Shown here in pieces: positions 1 to 8,555 of a stretch of DNA of 64,000 nt (the stretch's first letter is position 1; each line of letters starts with the position of its first letter). Under the pieces are notes generated by a model. That model saw only the letters and a program-made list of their open reading frames with translations, ran no database searches and had not been told where the DNA came from. The stretch is from assembly GCF_008629675.1 (NCBI RefSeq), contig NZ_VWOX01000015.1:103422-167421 (forward strand), given 5' to 3'. Position numbers and translations under genes: made by a program. This DNA is from Roseiconus nitratireducens. GTDB taxonomy: Bacteria > Planctomycetota > Planctomycetia > Pirellulales > Pirellulaceae.

Positions 1-292
1 CCTGCGTGCCGCCCGCCGATCCAACACCCCAACACAACCGCCACCGGCTGGGGGGATCGCAAGGTAGCGACGTTCGCCCGAGAGTGGCGAGCCGGCCTAC
101 GGGGCGTTGCTGGCCAAGCCGATCCCGATCATCCTCCCCCCTAACGTTCCGTCCTCGTGAATCGCTTCAGCCGACCCATCGTCACGAAGGCTGATCGCCA
201 GCCCCAATCGCGATCGCATCCGCCCCGACGTCCGCACGCAACTTCTTCAATCGTGATTCTCCTGACCGTTTGCCCCTCCGCCAATCACTTGG
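1..292. other. Non-coding left edge, upstream of the GH38-like gene
   Basis: No convincing gene lies here. Open frames across it are short or antisense to the following gene. It ends 292 bases in, at the ATG of the first gene, so it probably carries that gene's promoter, but I see no clear -35/-10 pair or Shine-Dalgarno sequence. I found no hairpin or repeat of note. Confidence 0.4.
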
Positions 293-3259
293 ATGTCTGT
301 TCAACCGTTTGACGAATGTTCCGTTCTGATTCCCTCGGCGACGTTGGAGGACTTCCCGGTCGGCGGAAACGACTCGGACGCCCGCAGCCTGTTGGCCGGC
401 TGGACCGTGCTTTGGCATCCGCTGCTTCTGGCTCGGGCCGAACAGGTTCCGTCTTGGTACCGAGCCGATGCACCGCCCACGCCGGACGGCCCGCGAATCA
501 TCGTCGTGCCGGACGCATCGTTGGAGCAGGTTCCGAGCGACTACCGGCGCAAGTGCGATGCCAACCCGGCCTGCCGTTGGGTCACCGGAGCGGACCGCAC
601 CGCAATGCTCGCGGCCCTGGAGCTTTCCGACGACGATCCGGCAACCGCCCCGATCACGCATGACGGTCGGACGCTCGCGGTGGAAGACTTCTTCGCCGCA
701 GGGTACCTGTCGCTGCAGATCCAAATCATGACGCGACGGCTGCGGTACACGAGCAATCTGGACGAGATCTATTTGCAAAGCCGGATCGTCGCGGCGGCGC
801 AGGCGTTTCTGAATCGGCAGGGACAAGCCACCGCCGAAGCGCTGCACGACGTTTTTGACTGCCTGTCCGAAGAGCGCGACCACTATTTTTCAACCGATCC
901 CCACCTGATCGACCTGACACTGTTGACGCCGCAGGTCCTGGAAGAAGCGATCCGATCGGGATGGTGCCAGCGTTTGAAATCGGATTCGGGTTCCAGCGAT
1001 GAAAGTTCCGGCGTGCTGCCCACCCCGCGAAATGTGCTGATCGACGGAGCGGTGGCCGCGGCGATGTCCGAAGCGGATCGTGAAGGCAGCGATCTGTACG
1101 AACCGTTTCGCAGCCTGCTGCAGCAGGGCACGGTGGGCTGGGCCGGCGGTGGACCTTCGGGCACCCCAGTGACGGCGGGCCCAGTGAAACCAGAGGCCAC
1201 GGCGGAGCCGACCGTCGATGCGTTGACCATCCGTCAGGCGACCCGGCAGCTCGAAAGGGAAATGGAATTGGTCGAAGCAGCGGTTGGTGCGCGTCCAACC
1301 GTCTACGGCCGCCTGTCCGGAATCACCCCCGCCGACCTGCTGCCCAAACTGGCATCGCTTGGCTACCGCGGCGTGATCCCCATGGACTTCGTGGCCGGAA
1401 CCGGCCACGGGGAAGAAGCCAAGGTGCTCGTCCCCGCCGGCAACTCGGAGATCGAAGCGCTGACGGCCAAGCCGATCGACGCCGCCAGCGATCGCGCATT
1501 CCTTTCCTTGGGCGCGGTCTTGGGAGAATCCATCGACAGCGGCGAAATTGCCACCGGCCTGCTGGTCCACTGGCCCGACCGGGTGTGCGACAGCTTCCTG
1601 GACCTGTGTCGCGCCGCCACCTGGTGCCTGGCTCTGGGAAAGCTTTGGAAGCTGGATCGTTATTTCCGCGAAGGTGAACGCCCCTACCACACCGGCACCC
1701 TGGAAGCGATCTCCAAGCAAGCGGCGATGGCCCTGGCCGATCAGATCGATGCACCGGACGGGCCGGGCCTGACGGAGTTGGCCGACCAGTTCCGAGAGGG
1801 GCTGCGGCAGGAGGTTCGGAGGACAAGCCGATCGATCGCGACGCTGGCCAAACCCGCACTGCTGGAGGACGTCGATTCCGATCCGGAGTCCACGCCTGAG
1901 CAGGTCGCCGATGCCCTCCGCAGCGCCTTGGGAATCCGCCCCTCCGGTGCTTCCGCGACTGACGCGGTGGACGACGTCCTTTCGTTCAATCCCCACAGCG
2001 TTCCGCTCCGCGAACAAACCGTTCTGTCCGGCGGCGCCCCGGCCAACAGCGATTACGTCTACCACGTCACCGGACTGGACGGTACTCGCTGCGGCGTGAC
2101 GTACGACTTGCCGGCGATGGGATTCACGCGCGTCGGGGCCAGCGAACCGGTCCGCCGTCCCGGGCTGCTGCAGCGGTTGCGTTCGGGCAACAAACAGCTC
2201 GCCGAAGACGCGGTGTTGAAGAACGAGTTCATGGCGGTTTCAATCAGTGATACCGCCGGCGGCATCGCGGGCGTGTACAGCGCCTCGCGCGGCAATCGGC
2301 TTTCCATGAAGTTGGTGGCCGTGGTGGACGGGACCGACGACTTGGAAATGGTTTGTGAAAAGGTTCGCATCACGCACTCCGATGCGTTGTCCGGATCCAT
2401 CGAAACCACCGGAACGTTGCGCCACAAAAACACGACACTCGCCAGCTACCGTTTGACATTTCGGCTGGCCCGCGGCAGCCGGTTGTTGGACGTCGAAGGC
2501 GAAATCCGCACCACGGCCGACGCCGCCAAAGCAGCCGGCAGTGGAGGTTTATGGAAAAACTACGTTGCCGTCCGCACGGCCGTCGCCGAAGAGGGAAGCA
2601 TCGTGCGCTCCCTGGTGCGTGACAAGGTGCACCGGTCATCGGCAAGGCGTCTGGTCGCACCGTTGGGGGTGCTGATCGATGAAGCGGAAAAACAAACGCT
2701 GGTGGCCGGCCACGGCCTGCCACTGCACCGACGCGTCGGAGACCGTTTCGTTGACACGCTGGTTGGCCGGTTGGCCCACCGTGCGGCGAGCACCGATTCG
2801 CCGGACCAGGCCGGTGGCTCCGCGAAGCAGGCTTCCGAAACGTTGACATTCCGGATGACCTACGCCTTCGATGCTCCCAACCCGGTCGCCCTGGCCCGAT
2901 CTTGCATCGCCCCGCCGATCCGACTGGCGGTTGGTAAGGAAAGCGGACCGCCGAAGAATGACCAGGCCTGGTTGGTCCACCTATCTTCCAAAGACGTCAT
3001 CATCACCGACATCCGGACCCGGCGTCGCGACGACGGCAAACTGGCCGCGCAACTGCAGGTCGTTCAAACACGTCCCAAGCACGCCAACGTCAGCTTGCAG
3101 TTTTGCAACTTTGCCGTGGCCGCGTTTTTACTCGACGACGCGGGGCTCAACCGTTCGCTGGAAGAATTGCCGGAGGACGTCCGTTGTTCCGACGGCGTGG
3201 TCAGTCTGTCGCTCGGTGGCCACCAAGCCGTGGAACTGGTGGTCGTCTTCGACGTGTGA
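293..3259 (+). CDS. Large GH38 (alpha-mannosidase)-like protein, catalytic residues not evident
   Basis: A 988-residue protein with no signal peptide or membrane segment. Around residue 643 it has NEFMAVSISDTAGGIAGVY followed by GNRLS. This resembles the beta-sandwich of family 38 glycoside hydrolases, where a conserved NEF..V.I...GGI..L segment precedes RGNRLS. The middle (about residues 350-480) has a repeated barrel-like pattern (SLGYRGVIPMDF; LLVHWPDRVCDSFLDL). I do not see the GH38 catalytic aspartate motif, so it may act on an unusual substrate or be inactive. The ATG at 293 is the first good start; no strong ribosome-binding site precedes it. It converges on the DUF1080/GSDH gene, with a bidirectional terminator between. 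Assignment is by motif only. Confidence 0.55.
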   Translation: MSVQPFDECSVLIPSATLEDFPVGGNDSDARSLLAGWTVLWHPLLLARAEQVPSWYRADAPPTPDGPRIIVVPDASLEQVPSDYRRKCDANPACRWVTGADRTAMLAALELSDDDPATAPITHDGRTLAVEDFFAAGYLSLQIQIMTRRLRYTSNLDEIYLQSRIVAAAQAFLNRQGQATAEALHDVFDCLSEERDHYFSTDPHLIDLTLLTPQVLEEAIRSGWCQRLKSDSGSSDESSGVLPTPRNVLIDGAVAAAMSEADREGSDLYEPFRSLLQQGTVGWAGGGPSGTPVTAGPVKPEATAEPTVDALTIRQATRQLEREMELVEAAVGARPTVYGRLSGITPADLLPKLASLGYRGVIPMDFVAGTGHGEEAKVLVPAGNSEIEALTAKPIDAASDRAFLSLGAVLGESIDSGEIATGLLVHWPDRVCDSFLDLCRAATWCLALGKLWKLDRYFREGERPYHTGTLEAISKQAAMALADQIDAPDGPGLTELADQFREGLRQEVRRTSRSIATLAKPALLEDVDSDPESTPEQVADALRSALGIRPSGASATDAVDDVLSFNPHSVPLREQTVLSGGAPANSDYVYHVTGLDGTRCGVTYDLPAMGFTRVGASEPVRRPGLLQRLRSGNKQLAEDAVLKNEFMAVSISDTAGGIAGVYSASRGNRLSMKLVAVVDGTDDLEMVCEKVRITHSDALSGSIETTGTLRHKNTTLASYRLTFRLARGSRLLDVEGEIRTTADAAKAAGSGGLWKNYVAVRTAVAEEGSIVRSLVRDKVHRSSARRLVAPLGVLIDEAEKQTLVAGHGLPLHRRVGDRFVDTLVGRLAHRAASTDSPDQAGGSAKQASETLTFRMTYAFDAPNPVALARSCIAPPIRLAVGKESGPPKNDQAWLVHLSSKDVIITDIRTRRRDDGKLAAQLQVVQTRPKHANVSLQFCNFAVAAFLLDDAGLNRSLEELPEDVRCSDGVVSLSLGGHQAVELVVVFDV

Positions 3260-3284
3260 GCGAGGTGCGGATGCCCGAGTCAAT

Positions 3285-3345
3285 AGCGACGCTCGTCAGA
3301 GCGTGGCTTTCCGCCGCGATCGAGACGGCAGCTGCGGGCGTCTGA
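3285..3345 (+). repeat. Dispersed repeat family A, copy 1
   Basis: The core AGCGACGCTCGTCAGAGCG, followed by TGGCTTTCCGCC and later GGCAGCTGC, aligns with 23623-23680 and, on the other strand, with 41757-41786. It lies just after a stop codon, between two convergent genes, as REP-like elements often do. Confidence 0.6.
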
Positions 3346-3400
3346 CATGTTTCCAAGCACGGTCTCGCGGCGTCGCCCCTTTCCTTGTGCTTCGTCCAAC

Positions 3401-3434
3401 AAAAAAAACGCGTCGAGGAGGCTCGACGCGTTTT
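3401..3434. terminator. Bidirectional intrinsic terminator
   Basis: A 13-bp perfect stem (AAAACGCGTCGAG at 3405-3417 pairing with CTCGACGCGTTTT at 3422-3434) closes a GAGG loop. The A-run at 3401-3408 becomes a U-run on the minus strand and the T-run serves the plus strand. It lies between convergent genes ending at 3259 and 3484 and should serve both. Confidence 0.85.
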
Positions 3435-3483
3435 CAAAACTGGCGGAACACACGGCATTTGCGGCCGCATCGCAACCCGAATT

Positions 3484-5391
3484 CTAGTTCGCGAAGCGGT
3501 AAATGCAGTCACCGCGGGCGCTTTCGGTCAAGTAATAGACTTCGCCGTTTTCGTCTTCGCCAAATGCCAGCACCGGAACACTCTCCGGGATGACTTGCTG
3601 GTTCTTGACCGCCGCCCCTTTGTCCTGATCGTACGTCAGGGCCCAAACGACACCGGTCACGTAGTCGGCATACAAGTACTTGCCGGCCAGCTCGGGAACG
3701 CGGGATCCTCGATAGACCCGTCCTCCAGTGATCGAACGACCGATTCGATGGTCGTACTGCCACACCGGCTCGATCGGATCGCCGGTGCCGGCCACGCCGT
3801 TGCCGAAGGGATTGGTTCCTTCACGCACGCTCCAACCGTAGTTGCCACCTTTGACAATCAGGTCCACTTCTTCCCACAACTCCTGACCGACATCGCCGAT
3901 CCACAGATCACCGGTCTTGGAATCGAACGCCAGCCGCCAAGGATTGCGAACGCCGTAAGCGTAGATCTCACCGCGTGCGCCGGGCGTGCTGACAAACGGG
4001 TTGTCCGAGGGGATGCCGTACTTGGAATCGCCCGACTGGTTGTCGACGTCGATGCGCAGAATCGATCCGAGCAACTTGGAAAGATCTTGTCCGGCGGCCA
4101 AAGGATCGTTGCGAAAGCCGCCGTCGCCGAGCCCGATGTACAGGTAGTTGTCGGGCCCAAATTCGATGCTGCCGCCGTTGTGGTTTTGGAACGGTTGCTC
4201 GATCTCCATCAACACCACTTCGGAATCCGGATCAGCCTTGTTCGGATCATCCTCGGAGACATTGAATTGCGACAGGATCGACTTCTGGCCGTCGGCGTGG
4301 GTGTAGTAAATGTAAAACTTTCCGTTGGATTTGAATTCCGGATGCAACGCCAATCCCAACAACCCCTGTTCGTTGGCCCCCCGATTCTTCCAGTCGAACA
4401 CCTTGTCCCGCAGATCCAGGAACAAGTGCGACTGGCTGACTTCCGGATCGTTCTTGAACGTCCAGATGGCTCCGTTCTGGGAAATGGCAAACAGTCGGCC
4501 GCTCCCATCGGGTGCGTGCCGCAATTCGATCAACCGCAACGGACGAAGTTGTCCGTTCGCTCCGACCGGATCCCATTGGTCCCACTTCAGGTTTGGAAAC
4601 GCGAGTTCCGATGACAGCCCCAGTTTTCCATCGATGGGCTGCGGTACCGACCCGTCCTTGCCCAAGTGGCGAACCTTGATGTTTCGGAACGAAACGCGAT
4701 TGCCGTGGTCCTGCAGACAGATGTGTCCCGAATCGGCTTTTCCGAACCCTTCGAACTTGGCGAACTTGCTCTCGGCGACACGCCGCTGCCAATCGTCGCT
4801 GCCGATGTCGAACTGGTAATACCGCACACCGTTGACGCAGACTTCGCAGCCGCCCGGAGCGATCCGCAGATAGATTTGGTTCCACTGGCCGGCCGGACGC
4901 GTGGCATCGATGTAGTCGTCCGAGTCGCGTTCTTTTCCGGGGCGATACAGTTGGTACAGCCAACCGCTCAACTGCGGATCGTGTCCCTTGATGTTGTCCT
5001 GGATTTGCACTTCGGGGCCACTGTGCCAGGGCACCGGATTATCTTCGGTCACGTGGAACATCAGCCCGCTGTTCCCCTCCGGACTGATTCTGTAATCCAG
5101 CAGCAATTCGAAGGCGTCAAAGGTTTCCTTGGTGACGATGTCGCCGGCTCCCTTGGAATCGCGCACCAGCGCGCCGTCGATGATTTTCCAGCCGTCGCTC
5201 AGAGAATCCTTCTTGTAGTTTCGCCATTGGTCCGCGGTTTTCCCGTCAAACAACAGTTTCCACCCGCTGCGCTGTTCCGCTTCGGAAAGCTGGTTGACCG
5301 GCGAATCCGCACGGACCACGCCGGCGACCAGCGACAGCGTCAAACAGGTGAGCGTCGCCGTCAGACGACCGATTAATTTGGAAGGCATCAT
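3484..5391 (-). CDS. Secreted DUF1080 - glucose/sorbosone dehydrogenase fusion
   Basis: A 635-residue exported protein. The N-terminus (MMPSKLIGRLTATLTCLTL, then VAGVVRADS) is a Sec signal peptide ending in an AxA-type site. Residues about 35-225 are a DUF1080 (3-keto-disaccharide hydrolase, concanavalin-like) domain with GWKLLFDGKT, NSGLMFHV and GHICLQDHG. Residues about 250-630 are a beta-propeller of the PQQ-type glucose/sorbosone dehydrogenase family, with GLLGLALHPEF, NHNGGSIEFGPDNYLYIGLG, NPWRLAFD and GNYGWSVREG. Such fusions are common in planctomycetes and are thought to act on sugars outside the cytoplasm. I chose ATG 5391 because the signal peptide starts there; the frame is open further upstream but reads as non-coding. 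It follows bioA on the same strand with a 107-bp gap. Confidence 0.85.
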   Translation of the reverse strand: MMPSKLIGRLTATLTCLTLSLVAGVVRADSPVNQLSEAEQRSGWKLLFDGKTADQWRNYKKDSLSDGWKIIDGALVRDSKGAGDIVTKETFDAFELLLDYRISPEGNSGLMFHVTEDNPVPWHSGPEVQIQDNIKGHDPQLSGWLYQLYRPGKERDSDDYIDATRPAGQWNQIYLRIAPGGCEVCVNGVRYYQFDIGSDDWQRRVAESKFAKFEGFGKADSGHICLQDHGNRVSFRNIKVRHLGKDGSVPQPIDGKLGLSSELAFPNLKWDQWDPVGANGQLRPLRLIELRHAPDGSGRLFAISQNGAIWTFKNDPEVSQSHLFLDLRDKVFDWKNRGANEQGLLGLALHPEFKSNGKFYIYYTHADGQKSILSQFNVSEDDPNKADPDSEVVLMEIEQPFQNHNGGSIEFGPDNYLYIGLGDGGFRNDPLAAGQDLSKLLGSILRIDVDNQSGDSKYGIPSDNPFVSTPGARGEIYAYGVRNPWRLAFDSKTGDLWIGDVGQELWEEVDLIVKGGNYGWSVREGTNPFGNGVAGTGDPIEPVWQYDHRIGRSITGGRVYRGSRVPELAGKYLYADYVTGVVWALTYDQDKGAAVKNQQVIPESVPVLAFGEDENGEVYYLTESARGDCIYRFAN

Positions 5392-5498
5392 TCGTTTGAG
5401 TTCATGAGGAAATGGGGAAGGCACGGAAACCGAACGCCGCTTTGGGACGTCCGGATGACCATTGTTTTCTGGAAACCGGTTCCTGGCAACGCGACAGT

Positions 5499-6806
5499 TT
5501 AAACCGACCACGCGGCCCATTGTTCGGTCACGGCAACAATTGCTTCGGTCAACTGGCGCAATTGATCCGGAGCGACCACCAGGGGAGGGGTCAGGTAAAT
5601 GCAGTCGCCGAACGGGCGGATCCAAACGCCACGGTCGACAAATGCCTGACGCAGCCGGTCGACGTGGTCCAGCGAGTCGACTTGGACCACCCCGATCGCG
5701 CCTTTGACCCTCACGTCCACCACGCGCGGCAGATGCCGACACGGCTCCAATCCGCGACGGAGTTCGCGTTCGATTTTCGCGACCTGTTCCAGCCGAGGCT
5801 CGCGTTCGAACAGATCCAACGAAGCTCCCGCGGCGGCGCACGCCAGCGGATTGGCCATGAAGGTCGGACCGTGCATCAGGGCCGATCCGGGATCATCACT
5901 CCAAAACGCTCGAAAGACCCGCTCGGTCGCTACCGTCGCCGCCAGGCCAACCGCACCGGCCGTCAACGCCTTGCCCAAGCACAAAATGTCGGGAACGATC
6001 TGCGCCTGCTCGACAGCGAACATCGTTCCGGTGCGGCCAAAACCGGTTGCCAGTTCATCGGCAATTAGCAGCACGCCGTGTCGGGCGCAGGCTTCGGAAA
6101 TCGCGGCCAGCGTTTGCGGCGAATGGAACCGCATCCCGCCGGCACCTTGGACCAGCGGTTCGACGAAAACCCCAGCCAGCTCACTGCGGTGACGCGACAA
6201 GTGGTCGTCAAAACGCTCGAGCGCCGCTGCGTCGTTGGGCAACGGCAAACTCGTTTGCTGCAACAGCGCCGCTCCGAACGCCGCGTGCATGCTGCGGTCC
6301 GGATCGCACAGGGACATCGCACCGGTCGTGTCACCGTGATAGGCGTTGGCAAACGAAACGAACCGAGTGCGGCCGCGGTCCCCACGGTTGCGGTAATATT
6401 GCAGCGCCATCTTCATGGCAACTTCCACCGCCACCGAACCGGAGTCGGAAAAAAAGACGCGATCGAGGTCCCCGGGCAGAATCGCCGCCAGACGCCTTGC
6501 CAAGTTGGACGCGGGCTCGTGATTGACCCCGCCGAACATGACGTGCGACATCGCGTCGATCTGCCGATGCATCGCCGCCCGGATGTGGGGATGGTTGTAG
6601 CCGTGACAGGCGGACCACCAGGACGCCAAACCGTCGATCAGACGGCGACCATCAGCCAAGTGCAGGTACACGCCCTCGGTGTGCGTCACCGCGATCGGCG
6701 TCGGTGCCGTTTTCATTTGGCAGTACGGCATCCAGACGTGGTCCAGACCCGCGGCCTGCCAGGGCGGGATCGTTTGCTTCACTTGGTGGGTCGTCGTCAC
6801 AGGCAA
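5499..6806 (-). CDS. bioA: Adenosylmethionine-8-amino-7-oxononanoate aminotransferase (biotin synthesis)
   Basis: A 435-residue class III PLP aminotransferase that converts 8-amino-7-oxononanoate to 7,8-diaminononanoate in biotin synthesis, using S-adenosylmethionine as amino donor. Signatures: DHVWMPYCQMK near the N-terminus (typical of BioA), GLASWWSACHGYNHP, FSDSGSVAVEVAMKMALQY, YHGDTTGAMS, LLIADELATGFGRTG and the PLP-lysine segment CLGKALTAG near residue 277. Length is normal. No other bio genes are nearby, so it is a stand-alone locus here. The DUF1080/GSDH gene lies 107 bp downstream on the same strand but is probably independent. The LigD-like gene is transcribed divergently from 6975, leaving about 170 bp for promoters. 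Confidence 0.93.
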   Translation of the reverse strand: MPVTTTHQVKQTIPPWQAAGLDHVWMPYCQMKTAPTPIAVTHTEGVYLHLADGRRLIDGLASWWSACHGYNHPHIRAAMHRQIDAMSHVMFGGVNHEPASNLARRLAAILPGDLDRVFFSDSGSVAVEVAMKMALQYYRNRGDRGRTRFVSFANAYHGDTTGAMSLCDPDRSMHAAFGAALLQQTSLPLPNDAAALERFDDHLSRHRSELAGVFVEPLVQGAGGMRFHSPQTLAAISEACARHGVLLIADELATGFGRTGTMFAVEQAQIVPDILCLGKALTAGAVGLAATVATERVFRAFWSDDPGSALMHGPTFMANPLACAAAGASLDLFEREPRLEQVAKIERELRRGLEPCRHLPRVVDVRVKGAIGVVQVDSLDHVDRLRQAFVDRGVWIRPFGDCIYLTPPLVVAPDQLRQLTEAIVAVTEQWAAWSV

Positions 6807-6974
6807 ATCCGACGGGCGTCATCAGGCACACGGAAAAGGTTCAAATCGGCCGGACAGCCTACCGGTGGAGCGGGACGGCGACAAACGGATACAATCCGGC
6901 CTCCGCCGCGGGGCGAAGAATGCCCTGCGGCCGACAATTCCGTTGCGGCTGACAACGAGAGAGCAATTGACATC

Positions 6975-7580
6975 GTGTGCCTTGAAGATCTGCCCCGTTT
7001 CACCGTGCTTCGACACGCGATCGGCGAAGGTCTGGAACGTCTCAGCGACCGGGCGGGACGATCGGCCGCAAGCGACTCCGACACGGTGCCGGCGCATGGA
7101 GTCCACTGGGACTGGCTGTTTGCACCACCGCCAGTTCCGGGAACGGGTTTGATCACGCCGCGGGAGAATCCCTCCGATGCCGCGAACCCCATGCGGGACC
7201 GGCGGTCGTTGTGGACCTGGGCGACCGAGCCACTTTCTGAATCGGGCTGGGGACGCTGGACAGCAGAGACGTTCACGTCAGTGCCCGCGACACGGCTGGC
7301 CGACCACCGATTTCGTTACCTGGATTTCCAAGGTGACCTGGGTGCCGACCGCGGCTTCGTTTCCCAAATCGCGACCGGGCATTACCGGCCCGTGGGACTT
7401 TCCTCCGACCCGTTTGAAGCCGAACTGATCGTCGCGGTCAACGATCGATCCCAACCGCCGACGGTGGGCTACCGTTTGAAATTCTCGCGACAGAACTCGG
7501 GACCGACCACCACCGCCGGACAATCCTGGCAGCTGCGGATCGAGACGCCAGGAACCGAAACGGAGTCGCCGCGCAGGTAA
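6975..7580 (+). CDS. LigD 3'-phosphoesterase-like domain protein
   Basis: A 201-residue protein. It begins LEDLPRFTVLRHAIGEGLE, then has GVHWDWLFAPP, SLWTWATEPL, and DHRFRYLDFQGDLGADRG followed by Y and RLKFSR. The HWD and DHxxxYxDFxG segments match the small phosphoesterase domain found at the N-terminus of LigD-type DNA ligases, which trims 3' ends of DNA. Planctomycetes carry stand-alone relatives. No ligase or Ku gene is nearby. I propose the GTG at 6975 as start because the domain begins right after it and no in-frame ATG lies close. The 3' end of the gene (last codons and stop) forms the first unit of a 16-17 bp tandem array. Catalytic activity is an inference. Confidence 0.55.
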   Translation: MCLEDLPRFTVLRHAIGEGLERLSDRAGRSAASDSDTVPAHGVHWDWLFAPPPVPGTGLITPRENPSDAANPMRDRRSLWTWATEPLSESGWGRWTAETFTSVPATRLADHRFRYLDFQGDLGADRGFVSQIATGHYRPVGLSSDPFEAELIVAVNDRSQPPTVGYRLKFSRQNSGPTTTAGQSWQLRIETPGTETESPRR

Positions 7581-7677
7581 GTCGCCGCGCAGTTGAGTCG
7601 CCGCGCAGTTGAGTCGCCGCGCAGTTGAGTCACCGCGAAAGTTGAGTCACCGCGAAAGTTGAGTCGCCGCGCGAGTT
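7563..7677 (+). repeat. 16-17 bp tandem array spanning a stop codon
   Basis: About seven imperfect units based on GAGTCGCCGCGCAGTT start at 7563, 7581 (truncated), 7595, 7611, 7627, 7644 and 7661. Units five and six carry CACCGCGAAAG variants. The first unit encodes the last residues and TAA stop of the LigD-like gene. The array then fills the gap before the next, convergent gene. Confidence 0.85.
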
Positions 7678-7697
7678 AAGTGGCAGCCCGAGGGGGC

Positions 7698-8540
7698 TCA
7701 CTCGCTTTGCATGAAGGCGTCGGTCTCGGGCGGCTTTCGCGGCCGCGATTCCGATGCGGCTCCGTCAGGTTCGGCGGGCGGATCGAGCAAGCTCGGGTCC
7801 TCCGACAGATTTTGGGCGACCGTGTAGACAGGTCCCTGGGGCGCGTAGGCCTGGTGGACTTCGCTACCGGTCCGTCCGGCAACACTCACGCGATCGTCGG
7901 TCAGTTCGATCGACTCCAACACGACGTCCTCGGACTCTTGGCCGTGATACCGCAACGGGATATCCACCAACGCGACGGTTTCCTCGTCACCGGTTTCCCA
8001 CTGCAGATTCAAATTCGTTCGTTCGGAAAACTGTTTGATCTTTTCTTGAAATTGAGAAAGCGGCAGCGGCAAAGCCCCGGCGCGGATCCTTTGGACACGG
8101 ATCGCCAAGCAATTGGGCTGGTCGGTCAGTTGGACTTCCAATTCGCAGGACAGCACGGCATCGAACCGTTTGTCCTTGAATCGGGCCGCAATCCGCAACG
8201 TGTTTCCATCAATGACGATGCGAGGATCCTGCAACCCACGCGCTCGAAACTCAGGAAACTTCTGCGGCAATTGTTCGACCAACCAGGCGTTCAATTGATC
8301 GGCCGTGAAGGACGCCTGCCAATGTCCGAGTTGCCCGACGTCCTCCTGCAGCTGTTGGACTTCGGCTTGCATCCGTTCGCTCGACGCGACCAACCGCTCT
8401 CGCGACGGCAGCTCCACCGCACGCTCGTAAAACTCTGGGACCTTGCGTGACTGGCGGAAGGCCCAACCCGCCGCCAGTCCCATCAGGACACATGCGACAG
8501 CGCCGACCAGCAAGACTCGCTTGATCCAACGCAGCCACAT
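7698..8540 (-). CDS. Membrane-anchored hypothetical protein
   Basis: A 280-residue protein with an N-terminal membrane anchor (RVLLVGAVACVLMGLAAGWA, residues 8-27). A short helical segment follows (ELPSRERLVASSERMQAEVQ, residues 43-62), then a mixed domain that includes FTADQLNAWLVEQLPQKFP near residue 80. That pattern (a helix ending in LNAWL, then alternating beta strands on IVIDGNTLRIAARF) recalls lipid- or polymer-binding anchored domains, but I cannot name the family. The C-terminus is low-complexity and charged. It starts 15 bp after the 1189-aa secreted protein, so it is probably last in a three-gene minus-strand operon. Its 3' end faces the tandem array at 7563-7677. Confidence 0.7.
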   Translation of the reverse strand: MWLRWIKRVLLVGAVACVLMGLAAGWAFRQSRKVPEFYERAVELPSRERLVASSERMQAEVQQLQEDVGQLGHWQASFTADQLNAWLVEQLPQKFPEFRARGLQDPRIVIDGNTLRIAARFKDKRFDAVLSCELEVQLTDQPNCLAIRVQRIRAGALPLPLSQFQEKIKQFSERTNLNLQWETGDEETVALVDIPLRYHGQESEDVVLESIELTDDRVSVAGRTGSEVHQAYAPQGPVYTVAQNLSEDPSLLDPPAEPDGAASESRPRKPPETDAFMQSE

Positions 8541-8555
8541 AAGACAGATTCCTTT

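Noticed and set aside
6078..6974. Extension of the LigD-like gene to ATG 6078
   Set aside because: It would overlap bioA on the other strand, and the extra 299 residues are Arg-rich shadow sequence. The domain starts after GTG 6975.
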